A stretch of 64,000 nt of DNA from an uncultured Bdellovibrionales bacterium (lineage in GTDB: Bacteria > Bdellovibrionota > Bdellovibrionia > Bdellovibrionales > UBA1609), in the NCBI GenBank assembly GCA_903833275.1, contig CAILEP010000012.1, positions 62,001 to 126,000 of the forward strand. Reading direction: 5' to 3'. The stretch's first letter is position 1. Each line of letters begins with the position of its first letter. The notes under the pieces are model-generated. The model did no database searches, was not told where the DNA came from, and saw only the letters and a list, made by a program, of their open reading frames with translations. Positions 49,136 through 58,800 of the stretch are shown one piece after another. Both the position numbers and the translations under genes were made by a program.

Positions 49136-51349
49136 TTATAAACCCATTTTTGTTAGAATCGCGATGATCTGCAATATAGCAGCTCTGTCGATACCGAGCT
49201 CCCAATGGTCGCGCTTTAACTTCCAATTTTCGTATCTAACTGCCGAAAGAGGGTCGTCGGCACTGGGCAGCTCTCCATAGTGCAATAAATACGTGAAAAG
49301 CGACTCAAGCTCAGGCTGATCGCGTTCGGGGTCAAGGCCCAGCTTTGAGGCCACTGTCCCAGCCAAAAGCTTTAGTAAACTAAGCGACTCTTGCAGATTC
49401 AATTGCCCGTCGCGATCAACATCAAATCGTAACATTAAAACTTCTATGTAGCCCAATAGCACAAATGATTCATATATCGCCGAACGCGACATCGGAGTCG
49501 GAGCATCGCCCTCTTTGCGATTTACGATTTCTAAATTTCTAATATATTTCTGCCAACTCTTATCGCTCATCTTTTTTGCGTACTTTAGATGGATCGGCAT
49601 GTGCGCCAACATAGTGTCGGCTTTCGCCTGAAAATCTTTACGAAAACAATTTACATCGACGTTATTAGCATCAACATAACAAGATTTTTGCATGCCATCG
49701 ACCAATAAATGCCCAGCATCTATCCCTGAAAAAACAAAATGCACGTATTCAATAAGCTCGTTAAAGCTTAAAAATTTATCGCCATCGCTTCGGGGCATAA
49801 ATAAATTAGCGTCGCGAAATATTTTTTTATCGAAGGCCGTGTCGTCTTTACCCACCAAACCAAAAATCACAAGAAGTGGTTTTAGATCTAAATAGGCGGT
49901 GTGAAGCTCTGCGGGGTTAATTTCAAGCGTAACTTCGCGCCGATCTTTATCTTGAACGTAGGCATTGAAGACGAGGTGAAATAGAGCTCGCGCCCAATTC
50001 AATCGAGAATTGCTGTCAATATTCGGCGTCGCCTTTGCATTACCATCAAGAACAATGCGCCCATTAGGATCAAGACTCAGCGGCCAGGGGCCATTAATGA
50101 CCCCAACCATTTCGCCCCACGCTGGGTTGCCTGGCAATTGTACATTCATGACCAAGGCCCGCTGCACGCTCGCCCAATCGTCGATCTGAGCCTCGACATA
50201 ATCGATTTTTCGCGTGCTAATGCCAGACTCTGGAAACTGTTTCTGCGGGTTAAGAACAAAATTAACCATGCGACTTACGAAATTCTTAGCTGTGTCTTCG
50301 TCGATACCAGCTGGCAACAATTTTAGGTTTGCGGCCTCCGTGATAACATTATCGATATCCGAAAGCGGAAACGGCGCCCCCTTGCGACTCAAAATCCCCT
50401 GCCTTAGAATCTCAGTCAGGTCGAGCATCATGGCACGTATTTCAGAAAGCGGATCAATCGAAAGTAAACTATTGCCGCTCATATAGTAACTCGCCCGCAA
50501 GTAAACCGAATAGGCCCTTGCAAGTAGCGGCCCCAACGCCGACCAATCACTCGCCTCAACGCGCGAGCGATCTGAATTCATAAGAGCCCCTTTTATCTGA
50601 GCGAGCATAGGCACATAAGTTGAATAATCGCGAAAGGTCGACTTAGGGTTTTGATTGTGAAAATAAAGATAGAGCTCGTGCAAAAGACTGCTCAAATCCG
50701 AAAACTGATAGCGCGAATGATCGGTATTTAATAAATGAGTGAGCTGGTTGGCGGCTGAGCCAAAAGAACTCAAACCTTGGTCGGCAGACTCAGATGGAGG
50801 CATTGCGGGATGCCCGGGGCCATTAAAAAGCAACCCCGAATGGGGCACAAGCTCGAGAGATATGGCTTTAAAGGATTGGATTACCCCATAAGTTTGGTCG
50901 ATTTCTGTTCGACTCAGGGCCGCCGTCGAACCGCCTAGAAATAGACGCTTTAACTGCATCATCTGAGCCAATAGTTTATCGGAGATCACGTGCGTATCGC
51001 CAGGGGCCACTTTTGAGTCTTGCAAAAAATAATTCTCTAGAAACTCACGTATCTCTTCACCACTGTACTTCGCCTTGTCGGTGCCTTTAACGTAAGTTGA
51101 AAAACTATTGACAGCATAGTGAAGACAGCTCCACATGCCCGAAATCTCGGCTGACGAACCAGCCCCATTAAAGAAATTTTCGATGGCCACCGGCGCCTCT
51201 TTTAAGCAGCCGGCCCCTTTCAACTCGACCTGCGGAACTTGATAGTAAGGCTCTGATTGCTTAGCGCAACCCAATGGCGCTAAAACGGTGAGCGTCGAAA
51301 CAGCCAAAAGTAAAATCGAACGAAACGACTTTAATAAACTAATAAACAT
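49136..51349 (-). CDS. Large EF-hand lipoprotein, copy 1 of duplicated module
   Basis: 737 residues: signal and lipobox 'APLGC' (Cys28), long helical body. A textbook EF-hand loop 'DVDRDGQLNLQE' lies at about 643-654; 'PRSDGDKFLSFNE' near 540 is a partial one with Arg in the first position, and 'VKGTDKAKYSGEEI' near residue 95 is a vestige. Aligned by eye with the protein at 45028 along its whole length, for example 'LESLFTYLLHYGELPSADDPL' and 'IDRAAILQIIAIL' at the C-terminus. Calcium probably stabilises or switches the protein. It overlaps its own barrel gene by 11 bases. Confidence 0.6.
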   Translation of the reverse strand: MFISLLKSFRSILLLAVSTLTVLAPLGCAKQSEPYYQVPQVELKGAGCLKEAPVAIENFFNGAGSSAEISGMWSCLHYAVNSFSTYVKGTDKAKYSGEEIREFLENYFLQDSKVAPGDTHVISDKLLAQMMQLKRLFLGGSTAALSRTEIDQTYGVIQSFKAISLELVPHSGLLFNGPGHPAMPPSESADQGLSSFGSAANQLTHLLNTDHSRYQFSDLSSLLHELYLYFHNQNPKSTFRDYSTYVPMLAQIKGALMNSDRSRVEASDWSALGPLLARAYSVYLRASYYMSGNSLLSIDPLSEIRAMMLDLTEILRQGILSRKGAPFPLSDIDNVITEAANLKLLPAGIDEDTAKNFVSRMVNFVLNPQKQFPESGISTRKIDYVEAQIDDWASVQRALVMNVQLPGNPAWGEMVGVINGPWPLSLDPNGRIVLDGNAKATPNIDSNSRLNWARALFHLVFNAYVQDKDRREVTLEINPAELHTAYLDLKPLLVIFGLVGKDDTAFDKKIFRDANLFMPRSDGDKFLSFNELIEYVHFVFSGIDAGHLLVDGMQKSCYVDANNVDVNCFRKDFQAKADTMLAHMPIHLKYAKKMSDKSWQKYIRNLEIVNRKEGDAPTPMSRSAIYESFVLLGYIEVLMLRFDVDRDGQLNLQESLSLLKLLAGTVASKLGLDPERDQPELESLFTYLLHYGELPSADDPLSAVRYENWKLKRDHWELGIDRAAILQIIAILTKMGL

Positions 51350-52814
51350 AGCTCACATCCAATCCAACCGTGCTGTTTGCGTGGTAAGTCTGAATAAAAC
51401 CTGTGCTGTACGGGTTCGAAGCATCTGAGAAAACGCCCAAAATATCGGCCCGCGCGCGAGTTTGCAGTTCACGACTCCAGCGATATCGAACTTGGCTTAA
51501 TAAAACGCCGCCATTTTGGCGCGGGTCAACGGTGCCTTCGACACCATAACCCAATTCGCGGCCTTGGGCCTTTTCTTGGGAGTGATCAAAGCCCATGCGA
51601 ATGGCCGAAAGCCAAGTTGGTCGCAATTCAAACTGAGAGGCCGACTGCGCATTCTCACCGCGATCAGGTGGGAAGTCGGTCCAATCATACATTACACCGC
51701 CATAGATCACATCACGGCGCGAGCCATCGGGGTGCCAGTTGAGAGTGAGTGATGCTAACACCGAAGGCGCCATATCTTGAGCAATCCATTGCGCCGGAGT
51801 GTCTTTAACTTGGGGAGCATCATAGGTCACCGATGGTATGATCGCAACATCCCCGGTCTTCATCTGACTTTCAATGGTCGCAATGTGGTGGTAAATAAAT
51901 TGCGGTTCAACTGTTGCCTGCATAAGGGTCGAACTGGCCAACGCCGTTAAGTAATAACTATACCCCAAAATCGGGCTATTCATTGGCTTATAGGCATATG
52001 ATCCACGCAACCAAGTGTCGTTCTCGGCATGAATTTCAGACCTTAAGGCAATTGAGGGCTTAAACACAGTGTCTGGCACCGAAGGGCTGTCGATCGAGAC
52101 GTGAACATCAGTGGCGCGCTTAAATAGATCCACGACCGGTGGCGGTGTTTTAAACCAGGGGTTGTTCGAAACAATCTGATCGTTCTGTTCTCTAAAGTTG
52201 GCGCCCATCGAAGGTAAATAAATCGGGGTGACAAAAACCGAAACCTTGACCGAGTTGTCCAAGTCAGTTTGAACAAAAACACCGGTTAGGCCGTTTTCAT
52301 CAGGCCGAAGTTTGTCCCAATTAAATTGAGGCTGCCAATAACCCATGCGCCAAAACGAATCGGCCTGTGACCACTCTTCAAGATGTCGGCCAAACCAAAT
52401 ATTGTAATTTTCGCGATGAAAATCGTGACTCGCCTCACGCACGTCAAAATAATGAAAGTCTTCTTGGCTAGAATAAAACCAACTGCCGTCGACAAAATTA
52501 TCATTACTTTGACCAACGACCGAAGCGCCGATGGTCGTTAAACCGCTGGTTTTTTCTTTCGCTCCAAAATAGGGCTTATCTGAATCCGGAAAAGCATCAT
52601 AGTTCAAATCGAGAGTGCCTTTAATTTGGCCCGGCTTAGCTAATTTCAAGGCTGTGACTGAGAGCTCTTGGGCATGGGCCCCTGGCAAATAAAACAATGC
52701 TGTCGCCAAAATGGATGCAAACAGCGGCCACAACGTGACCCGTGTCATCATTAACGATGTCACTTCTTGCGGTCTTGCCTTGTTTTTTTTAGTAGCCTTG
52801 TGCATTCTCTTCAC
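51339..52814 (-). CDS. Outer-membrane barrel, copy 1 of duplicated module
   Basis: 491 residues with a long n-region and signal sequence ('LWPLFASILATALFYLPGAHA', cleavage near 48), then porin-like beta strands to a C-terminal 'VSYVY'. 'FGRHLEEWSQADSFWRMGYWQPQFNWDKLRPDENGLTGVF' and 'NPWFKTPPPV' correspond to the second barrel's 'LGRYREDW...' and 'NRWFRPPV'. The protein may be a channel or a platform that carries the lipoprotein. It heads the minus-strand four-gene region and is divergent from acs. Confidence 0.62.
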   Translation of the reverse strand: MKRMHKATKKNKARPQEVTSLMMTRVTLWPLFASILATALFYLPGAHAQELSVTALKLAKPGQIKGTLDLNYDAFPDSDKPYFGAKEKTSGLTTIGASVVGQSNDNFVDGSWFYSSQEDFHYFDVREASHDFHRENYNIWFGRHLEEWSQADSFWRMGYWQPQFNWDKLRPDENGLTGVFVQTDLDNSVKVSVFVTPIYLPSMGANFREQNDQIVSNNPWFKTPPPVVDLFKRATDVHVSIDSPSVPDTVFKPSIALRSEIHAENDTWLRGSYAYKPMNSPILGYSYYLTALASSTLMQATVEPQFIYHHIATIESQMKTGDVAIIPSVTYDAPQVKDTPAQWIAQDMAPSVLASLTLNWHPDGSRRDVIYGGVMYDWTDFPPDRGENAQSASQFELRPTWLSAIRMGFDHSQEKAQGRELGYGVEGTVDPRQNGGVLLSQVRYRWSRELQTRARADILGVFSDASNPYSTGFIQTYHANSTVGLDVSYVY

Positions 52815-52845
52815 TTCTTAAAGTCTATCACCGGGGGCATTTTGT

Positions 52846-54786
52846 ATGTCAAATGAACTCTACAGAACGAAGCCAGAATGGCAGCGGCACGCATTAGTTA
52901 AACCTGATGACCGGCACCGAATACTCAATGAATCGGCTGACGACCCCGATGCTTTTTGGCAACACCAGGCTCGGCGCCTTCATTGGTTCAAACCCTTCGA
53001 TACGGTACGCGATATAAGCTTCAAAACACCGGTGCGAATCGGCTGGTATCTCGGCGGAGAACTTAACGCCTCATACAACGCTCTTGATCGCCATGTTTTG
53101 GCCGGATTAGGTGAGCGAATCGCCTACAAATGGGTGCCTGAAAACCCTGAAGAAAAACCCGAAGAAATAACCTACTCTGACCTTCTTGAGCGCGTGTGCC
53201 GCCTCGCCAATGTTCTCAAATCAAGCGGAGTCAAAAAGGGCGATCGAGTTACAATATATATGCCAATGATTGTTGAAGCCGTCGTGGCACTCTTGGCCTG
53301 CGCGCGGATCGGCGCCGTACACTCCGTGGTATTTGGTGGCTTTTCGCCAACAAGCTTGGCCGATCGAATTCGAGATTGTGAAAGTCACGTAGTTATCACC
53401 GCAGACGAAGGCCTTCGCGGTGGCCGCACCGTCCACTTGAAGAAAAATGTCGACGAAGCTCTTAAGCATGTCGATATCGTTCGGCATGTTATTGTTGTTC
53501 GACGAACGGGCAACGAAGTGAATTGGCAGCACGGTCGTGATATTTGGTATCACGAGGCTGCTGGACGCGCCGACGCCGAATGCCCGCCTGCGATCATGAA
53601 TAGTGAAGACCCGCTTTTCATTCTCTACACCTCGGGCTCAACTGGTAAACCGAAAGGTGTCTTGCACACGACGGGCGGTTATTTAGTCTACGCCGCCCTC
53701 ACCCATGAAATTGTCTTCGACTATCACGAAAACGATGTCTACTGGTGTGCCGCCGATATTGGCTGGGTCACTGGGCACAGCTACATCGTTTATGGGCCAC
53801 TTTGCAATGGCGCCACGTCGATTTTATATGAGGGGCTGCCCACATACCCTGATGCCTCTCGGCTTTGGCAGATAGTTGACGAGCACAAAGTAAATATCCT
53901 CTACACCGCCCCGACTCTCATTCGCGCTCTCATGCGCGAGGGGCACGAATGGGTCGAAAAAACCTCGCGCGAATCGCTGCGCATCTTGGGCTCAGTTGGC
54001 GAACCGATCAACCCCGAGGCTTGGCTTTGGTACTACCGAGTTGTTGGCAATGAGCGCTGCCCCATCGTCGATACGTGGTGGCAAACAGAAACCGGCGGCA
54101 TATTGATTTCGCCACTCCCCGGGGCGACAGATTTAAAACCGGGCTCGGCAAGCTTTCCGCTTTTTGGGATAAAACCATTGCTTCTCAACGACAGAAGCGA
54201 AGAACTTGTGGGCGAAGGCACTGGGCACTTGTGCCTCGCCGAATCTTGGCCAGGGCAAATGCGCACAGTTTATAAAGATCACAAGCGTTTTGAAGAAACC
54301 TATTTCAGCCAATTCCCTGGCAAGTACTACACCGGCGACGAATGCCGACGAGATAAAGATGGTTATTTTTGGATAATAGGCCGCGCTGATGACGTCATTA
54401 ATGTCTCAGGCCACCGCCTTGGCACTGCTGAAGTCGAAAGCGCATTAGTGTCGCATAAGTCGGTCGCGGAGAGTGCGGTCGTCGGCTACCCGCACTCTAT
54501 TAAAGGGCAAGGGATTTACGCTTTTGTAACACTTAAGAACGGCATCACAGCCAGCGACGATCTTAAAAAAGAGTTGGTAGCGCACGTTCGAAATGAGATT
54601 GGCGCTATCGCCGCCCCCGATCTACTTCAGTGGGCCCCTGGCTTACCAAAAACCCGCAGTGGCAAAATTATGCGCCGAATTTTGAAGAAAATCGCGGCCA
54701 ATGATTACCAAGATTTAGGTGATATCACCACATTGGCAGAACCGGCGGTCGTCGAAAATTTGATTGAGGGGCGAGTTCACCGTTAA
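52846..54786 (+). CDS. acs: Acetyl-CoA synthetase
   Basis: Acetate plus CoA plus ATP to acetyl-CoA, AMP and PPi. The 646-residue protein has the usual length (about 650). Landmarks: '[22 protein letters not shown]' (ATP-binding motif A3), 'WWQTETGG' (A5), '[32 protein letters not shown]' (A7/A8) and '[17 protein letters not shown]' with the conserved Lys that is acetylated to switch the enzyme off. It stands alone, divergent from the barrel operon. Confidence 0.96.
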   Translation: MSNELYRTKPEWQRHALVKPDDRHRILNESADDPDAFWQHQARRLHWFKPFDTVRDISFKTPVRIGWYLGGELNASYNALDRHVLAGLGERIAYKWVPENPEEKPEEITYSDLLERVCRLANVLKSSGVKKGDRVTIYMPMIVEAVVALLACARIGAVHSVVFGGFSPTSLADRIRDCESHVVITADEGLRGGRTVHLKKNVDEALKHVDIVRHVIVVRRTGNEVNWQHGRDIWYHEAAGRADAECPPAIMNSEDPLFILYTSGSTGKPKGVLHTTGGYLVYAALTHEIVFDYHENDVYWCAADIGWVTGHSYIVYGPLCNGATSILYEGLPTYPDASRLWQIVDEHKVNILYTAPTLIRALMREGHEWVEKTSRESLRILGSVGEPINPEAWLWYYRVVGNERCPIVDTWWQTETGGILISPLPGATDLKPGSASFPLFGIKPLLLNDRSEELVGEGTGHLCLAESWPGQMRTVYKDHKRFEETYFSQFPGKYYTGDECRRDKDGYFWIIGRADDVINVSGHRLGTAEVESALVSHKSVAESAVVGYPHSIKGQGIYAFVTLKNGITASDDLKKELVAHVRNEIGAIAAPDLLQWAPGLPKTRSGKIMRRILKKIAANDYQDLGDITTLAEPAVVENLIEGRVHR

Positions 54787-54929
54787 GATTTCGCCACCTA
54801 TCTAGTGGTTGCGAATTGGTGATCGTCAAAAATCAAACAAAATATTCTTACAAATTCTGTGCCCGACAGTTTTCTGACTGCAAAGTCGCGTCACACATTT
54901 TTTTGACGGCATTTTCACTAAAAATGGCA

Positions 54930-54959
54930 TTGCAATGGCCCAAATTTATTGCCTATCAT
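54930..54959 (+). promoter_or_regulatory. Promoter of nrdA leader
   Basis: TTGCAA at 54930-54935, an 18-base spacer, TATCAT at 54954-54959. Predicted start near 54966 gives a leader of about 280 nt before nrdA. Confidence 0.5.
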
Positions 54960-54968
54960 TTAAGCACA

Positions 54969-55003
54969 GGGGCTGTTGCTTAAAAAGCACGTAGCGACAC
55001 CCC
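54969..55003 (+). other. 5' leader hairpin upstream of nrdA
   Basis: GGGG-C-TGTTGCT pairs with AGCGACACCCC (about 11 pairs with one bulge and one G-U) around a 12-base loop, right at the predicted transcript start. Could protect the RNA end or be part of a regulatory leader. Confidence 0.5.
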
Positions 55004-55019
55004 GAGTTGAAAGGTAACT

Positions 55020-55139
55020 ATGCGGTTTGCAATCGAAATCATACTGTCACGGTTAACAATTAAGCAGCTCGAAAAAGTTATTCGTAAGAATTTGACAGAA
55101 ATTTCGGTCGACCCTATCGTCACTGTTAGATTTTGTTGA
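55020..55139 (+). CDS. 39-residue ORF in nrdA leader
   Basis: ATG at 55020 follows AAAGG by 5 bases. The product begins 'MRFAIEIILSRLTIKQLEK' and ends in Cys; it is basic and amphipathic, with no signal peptide. It lies within the predicted transcript, about 105 bases before nrdA. It may be a regulatory upstream ORF or a free small protein. Confidence 0.45.
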   Translation: MRFAIEIILSRLTIKQLEKVIRKNLTEISVDPIVTVRFC

Positions 55140-55165
55140 GGGACAAAATCACAGACTTGTTTTGA

Positions 55166-55191
55166 TTTCAGGTCTGCGTTTCAGGTTTGCG
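55166..55191. repeat. 13-bp tandem repeat, two copies plus partial
   Basis: TTTCAGGTCTGCG and TTTCAGGTTTGCG stand head to tail, followed by TTTCAG, in the nrdA leader. Confidence 0.75.
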
Positions 55192-55244
55192 TTTCAGATA
55201 GATCGTCGCGCCACTAAAGACAATGTCAATATTCGGAGGGGAAT

Positions 55245-57764
55245 ATGGATGTAACTCACGAAAATGAAAATAATTTGAATCACGCGGTTTTGCCTGGCGA
55301 TACTATGATCGCCCCGCTCTATTACAATGACCCTGACCCCGATCAGCTCGCTCTCTCAAAAGAGTTCGAGACTGAAGACGAGAACCCTAAAATCATGCGC
55401 GTTCAAAAACGCGACGGCTCACTTTCGCCAGTCGACGTGAACAAAATCGTCAATGTAGTGATCGCCTGCTCTTCGGGCCTAAAAGAAGTCGACCCCATGC
55501 GCGTCGCCACCAAGGTCATCAGCGGGCTTTACGATGGCGCCTCAACTAAAGAACTCGATGAACTCTGCATTCAAACCGCATCACTATTAATCGGCGAAGA
55601 GCCAGCCTATTCAAAACTCGCCGCTCGCTTGCTGGCGCGCTTTGTCGACGAAGAGGTCGGAAACCAAAATATTCGCTCTTTTTCAGATTCAATCAAAGCC
55701 GGTTTTGAAAAAGGCCTTATCTCGAAAGAAAAATACGATTTTATCCGCGACAACAAAGAAGCTCTCAATATTATTATCGACCCAACGCGAACTCGAAAGT
55801 TTGAGTATTTCGGGCTGCGCACGGTTTATGACCGCTACCTCTTAAAAGACCCTGTCACCCGCGACGTCATCGAAACCCCGCAATATTTCTTTTTACGCGT
55901 GGCCTGTGGTCTTTCAAAGAACTTCGAAGAAGCCAAAGAATTCTATGAACTCATGTCTTCGCTCGATTATCTGCCCAGCTCTCCGACTCTATTTAATTCT
56001 GCAACTGAACGTTCGCAATTGTCGTCGTGTTACCTGCTCGATTCGCCGCTCGATGATTTGTCGTCTATTTATGATAAGTACAAAGACATCGCGCTGCTTT
56101 CGAAGTTTGCCGGTGGCATAGGCATTTCTTTTTCACGAGTTCGCTCGCGCGGTTCGTTGATTAAGGGCACAAATGGGCATTCTAATGGGCTCGTACCCTG
56201 GATGAAAACTCTTGATTCTTCAGTTGCGGCAGTCAATCAAGGCGGTCGACGCAAGGGCGCCGCCTGTGTGTATCTCGAATCTTGGCATGGCGATATTGAA
56301 GAATTCTTACAACTTCGCGACAATACCGGCGACGAAGGTCAGCGCACTCACAATTTAAACCTCGCCAATTGGGTCCCTGACCTTTTCATGAAGAGAGTCG
56401 AGGCCAATGCACAGTGGTCATTGTTTGACCCAAAAACAACTCCGCACCTGGTTGACCTTTACGGGGCGGCTTTTGAGAAAGCTTATACCGAGGCTGAAGA
56501 GCAAAAACTTTTCGTCAAACAAGTCAGCGCTCGAGATCTCTATGGCCGCATGATGAAAACCCTGGCCCAAACGGGCAACGGATGGATCACCTTTAAAGAC
56601 GCTTCGAATACCAAGTGCAATCAAACGGGCGAACCAGGCAACACTGTTCACCTTTCAAATCTCTGCACTGAAATTCTCGAAGTGACCCATGACAAAGAGA
56701 CAGCGGTTTGTAATTTGGGGTCAATCAACCTTGGCAACCATTTGTCTGAAGGCCATTTTGATTTTGAAAAACTGGCCCAGTCGACAAAAACGGCCATTAA
56801 GTATTTAGATCGAGTGATCGACATCAATTTTTACCCGATCGCGACTGCTAAATCATCGAATGCTAAATGGCGCCCGGTGGGCCTTGGCATTATGGGTCTA
56901 CAAGATGTCTTTTTTAAATTGAATTTGCCGTTTGATTCGGCCCCGGCGAAGAAACTTTCGACCGCGATTCAAGAGTGTATTTACTATCACGCCCTTAAGA
57001 CTTCATGTGAACTCGCCGAACGGCATGGCCCGCACGAATCATTTAAAATGACCCGCGCAGCGAAAGGCGAGTTGCAATTCGACAGCTGGGGCGTCGTACC
57101 TGAAGACATGGAGAAGTGGGAGAAACTTCGCCGCAAAATAAAAACTGTCGGCCTCCGAAATTCGCTCATGCTTGCAATCGCCCCGACGGCCACAATTGCC
57201 TCAATAACCGGCGCTTACGAAGCCATTGAGCCGCAGATTTCAAATTTGTTTAAACGCGAAACCCTTTCGGGTGAGTTTATCCAGATCAATCGCTACCTCG
57301 TGACCCGCTTAAAGCAATTAGGCCTATGGAACGAAGACATGCGAAACCGCATTAAAACGGCAGAAGGTTCAATTCAGAATATTTCTGAAATACCAGAGGA
57401 CGTCAGAGCTGTTTACCGCACAGTTTGGGAGATCCCGCAAAAGTCTTTGATCGATATGGCGGCGGCTCGCGGGCCTTATATTGACCAAAGTCAGAGTTTA
57501 AATTTGTTTATGGAGTCACCCACGATTGGCAAACTTTCGAGCATGTACATGTATGCTTGGAAGTCAGGCGTGAAAACCACCTATTATATGCGCTCGCGAC
57601 CCGCTACTAAAATTGCGCAGGTTACGACTGGCGCAGGCGCCGAACAGGGCGTGGCGACAGAAGACACCACCATTGAACTTGCAGCCCCCGCTACAACGTA
57701 CACCGCGTCTGAAGCGATCGCTTGCTCTCTCGAAAACCCCGAATCTTGCGAGGCCTGCCAGTAA
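55245..57764 (+). CDS. nrdA: Ribonucleoside-diphosphate reductase alpha chain (class Ia)
   Basis: Reduces NDPs to dNDPs with NrdB. The 839-residue protein has an N-terminal ATP-cone ('IMRVQKRDGSLSPVDVNKIVNVVIAC', about 50-140) for allosteric control, active-site Cys in 'LSSCYLLD' near 262, 'NLCTEIL' and 'CNLGSINL' near 480-490, and a C-terminal 'CEAC' pair for thioredoxin. AGGGG lies before the ATG. A structured leader with a short ORF precedes it. nrdB follows after 37 bases. Confidence 0.95.
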   Translation: MDVTHENENNLNHAVLPGDTMIAPLYYNDPDPDQLALSKEFETEDENPKIMRVQKRDGSLSPVDVNKIVNVVIACSSGLKEVDPMRVATKVISGLYDGASTKELDELCIQTASLLIGEEPAYSKLAARLLARFVDEEVGNQNIRSFSDSIKAGFEKGLISKEKYDFIRDNKEALNIIIDPTRTRKFEYFGLRTVYDRYLLKDPVTRDVIETPQYFFLRVACGLSKNFEEAKEFYELMSSLDYLPSSPTLFNSATERSQLSSCYLLDSPLDDLSSIYDKYKDIALLSKFAGGIGISFSRVRSRGSLIKGTNGHSNGLVPWMKTLDSSVAAVNQGGRRKGAACVYLESWHGDIEEFLQLRDNTGDEGQRTHNLNLANWVPDLFMKRVEANAQWSLFDPKTTPHLVDLYGAAFEKAYTEAEEQKLFVKQVSARDLYGRMMKTLAQTGNGWITFKDASNTKCNQTGEPGNTVHLSNLCTEILEVTHDKETAVCNLGSINLGNHLSEGHFDFEKLAQSTKTAIKYLDRVIDINFYPIATAKSSNAKWRPVGLGIMGLQDVFFKLNLPFDSAPAKKLSTAIQECIYYHALKTSCELAERHGPHESFKMTRAAKGELQFDSWGVVPEDMEKWEKLRRKIKTVGLRNSLMLAIAPTATIASITGAYEAIEPQISNLFKRETLSGEFIQINRYLVTRLKQLGLWNEDMRNRIKTAEGSIQNISEIPEDVRAVYRTVWEIPQKSLIDMAAARGPYIDQSQSLNLFMESPTIGKLSSMYMYAWKSGVKTTYYMRSRPATKIAQVTTGAGAEQGVATEDTTIELAAPATTYTASEAIACSLENPESCEACQ

Positions 57765-57801
57765 GGCAAGCCTTTTTTTTAAACCGACAACAGGAGGAAC
57801 A

Positions 57802-58800
57802 ATGATTCTCGACCCCGGCTTTGATCTCACCCTACGCCCAATGAAGTATCCGATCTTCTTTGAAATGTATAAAAACGCCCTTAAAAACAATTGGGTTGTC
57901 GACGAAGTTGATTTCAGCTCTGACGTTGTCGACTTGCATATGAAATTGAACCCGGCTGAGCGATTCTTGATTCAGCGCCTCGTGGCCTTTTTTGCGACCG
58001 GCGACTCGATCGTCAGCAACAACCTAGTGCTCAATCTTTACAAGCACGTGAACTCGCCCGAAGCGCGCCTTTATCTTTCGCGCCAACTCTTCGAAGAATC
58101 TTTACACGTGCAATTTTACCTCACTCTGCTCGACACCTACATCCAAGACCCGAAAGAGCGAGAGGCCGCATTTGCCGCTCTCGAAAATATCCCGTCAATA
58201 CATAAAAAGGGGCAGTTCTGTTTTAAATGGATGGATTCAATCAATAAGCTCGAAAGCCTTAATACAGTTAACGACCGCCGCCAGTTTTTAATGAATCTTA
58301 TTTGTTTTGCAAATTGCATCGAAGGTTTGTTCTTTTTTGCCGCTTTTGCTTACGTCTACTATCTTCGCTCAAAGGGCCTCCTAAGCGGCCTGGCCTCTGG
58401 CACCAACTGGGTATTTCGCGATGAGAGTTGCCATATTGATTTTGCCAACAAAGTCATCGATACCGTTCGCGAAGAAGAGCCCGGCCTGATGGATGATCGC
58501 ATGCGCGAAATGATCAAAGTGATGATGGAAGAAGCCATCGACGCCGAAATGAGCTTTGCCCAAGACATTCTATCGCAGGGGCTCGCTGGCCTTAGCCTAA
58601 AAGATATGAAAACCTATTTACAGTTTATTGCTGGCCAACGACTTGAGCGCCTCGGCATTGCTTCGCCTTACAAAGTTAAAAACCCTTTTGGCTTTATGGA
58701 GCTTCAAGACACTCAAGAGCTTACCAACTTCTTCGAACGTCGTGTATCGGCCTACCAAATGGGCGTTACCGGCGATGTTACTTTTGATGAGAGCTTTTAA
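57802..58800 (+). CDS. nrdB: Ribonucleoside-diphosphate reductase beta chain
   Basis: 332 residues carrying the di-iron site and tyrosyl radical. Ligands: Asp in 'FATGDSIV', Glu and His in 'LFEESLHVQFY' with the radical Tyr 4 residues after the His, and 'RDESCHIDF' with Glu and His. All are present, so a normal Fe-Tyr subunit is expected. AGGAGG lies 4 bases before the ATG. The stop overlaps the convergent lgt gene by 4 bases. Confidence 0.94.
   Translation: MILDPGFDLTLRPMKYPIFFEMYKNALKNNWVVDEVDFSSDVVDLHMKLNPAERFLIQRLVAFFATGDSIVSNNLVLNLYKHVNSPEARLYLSRQLFEESLHVQFYLTLLDTYIQDPKEREAAFAALENIPSIHKKGQFCFKWMDSINKLESLNTVNDRRQFLMNLICFANCIEGLFFFAAFAYVYYLRSKGLLSGLASGTNWVFRDESCHIDFANKVIDTVREEEPGLMDDRMREMIKVMMEEAIDAEMSFAQDILSQGLAGLSLKDMKTYLQFIAGQRLERLGIASPYKVKNPFGFMELQDTQELTNFFERRVSAYQMGVTGDVTFDESF

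Larger units (their letters stand above)
54787..55244. other. 458-bp leader region upstream of nrdA
   Basis: The region contains a promoter, a strong hairpin, a 39-codon ORF and a 13-bp repeat (separate entries). Before the promoter there is only a weak hairpin (CCAC/GTGG, 54794-54810). I found no NrdR-box pair with confidence. Confidence 0.5.

Noticed and set aside
54960-55244. Cobalamin or cyclic-di-GMP riboswitch before nrdA
   Set aside because: A hairpin and an AGCACAGGGG stretch looked suggestive, but required conserved cores are missing and the reductase is class Ia, not B12-dependent.
55141-55244. NrdR boxes
   Set aside because: No pair of sites resembling ACACNATATATNGTGT with proper spacing was found.
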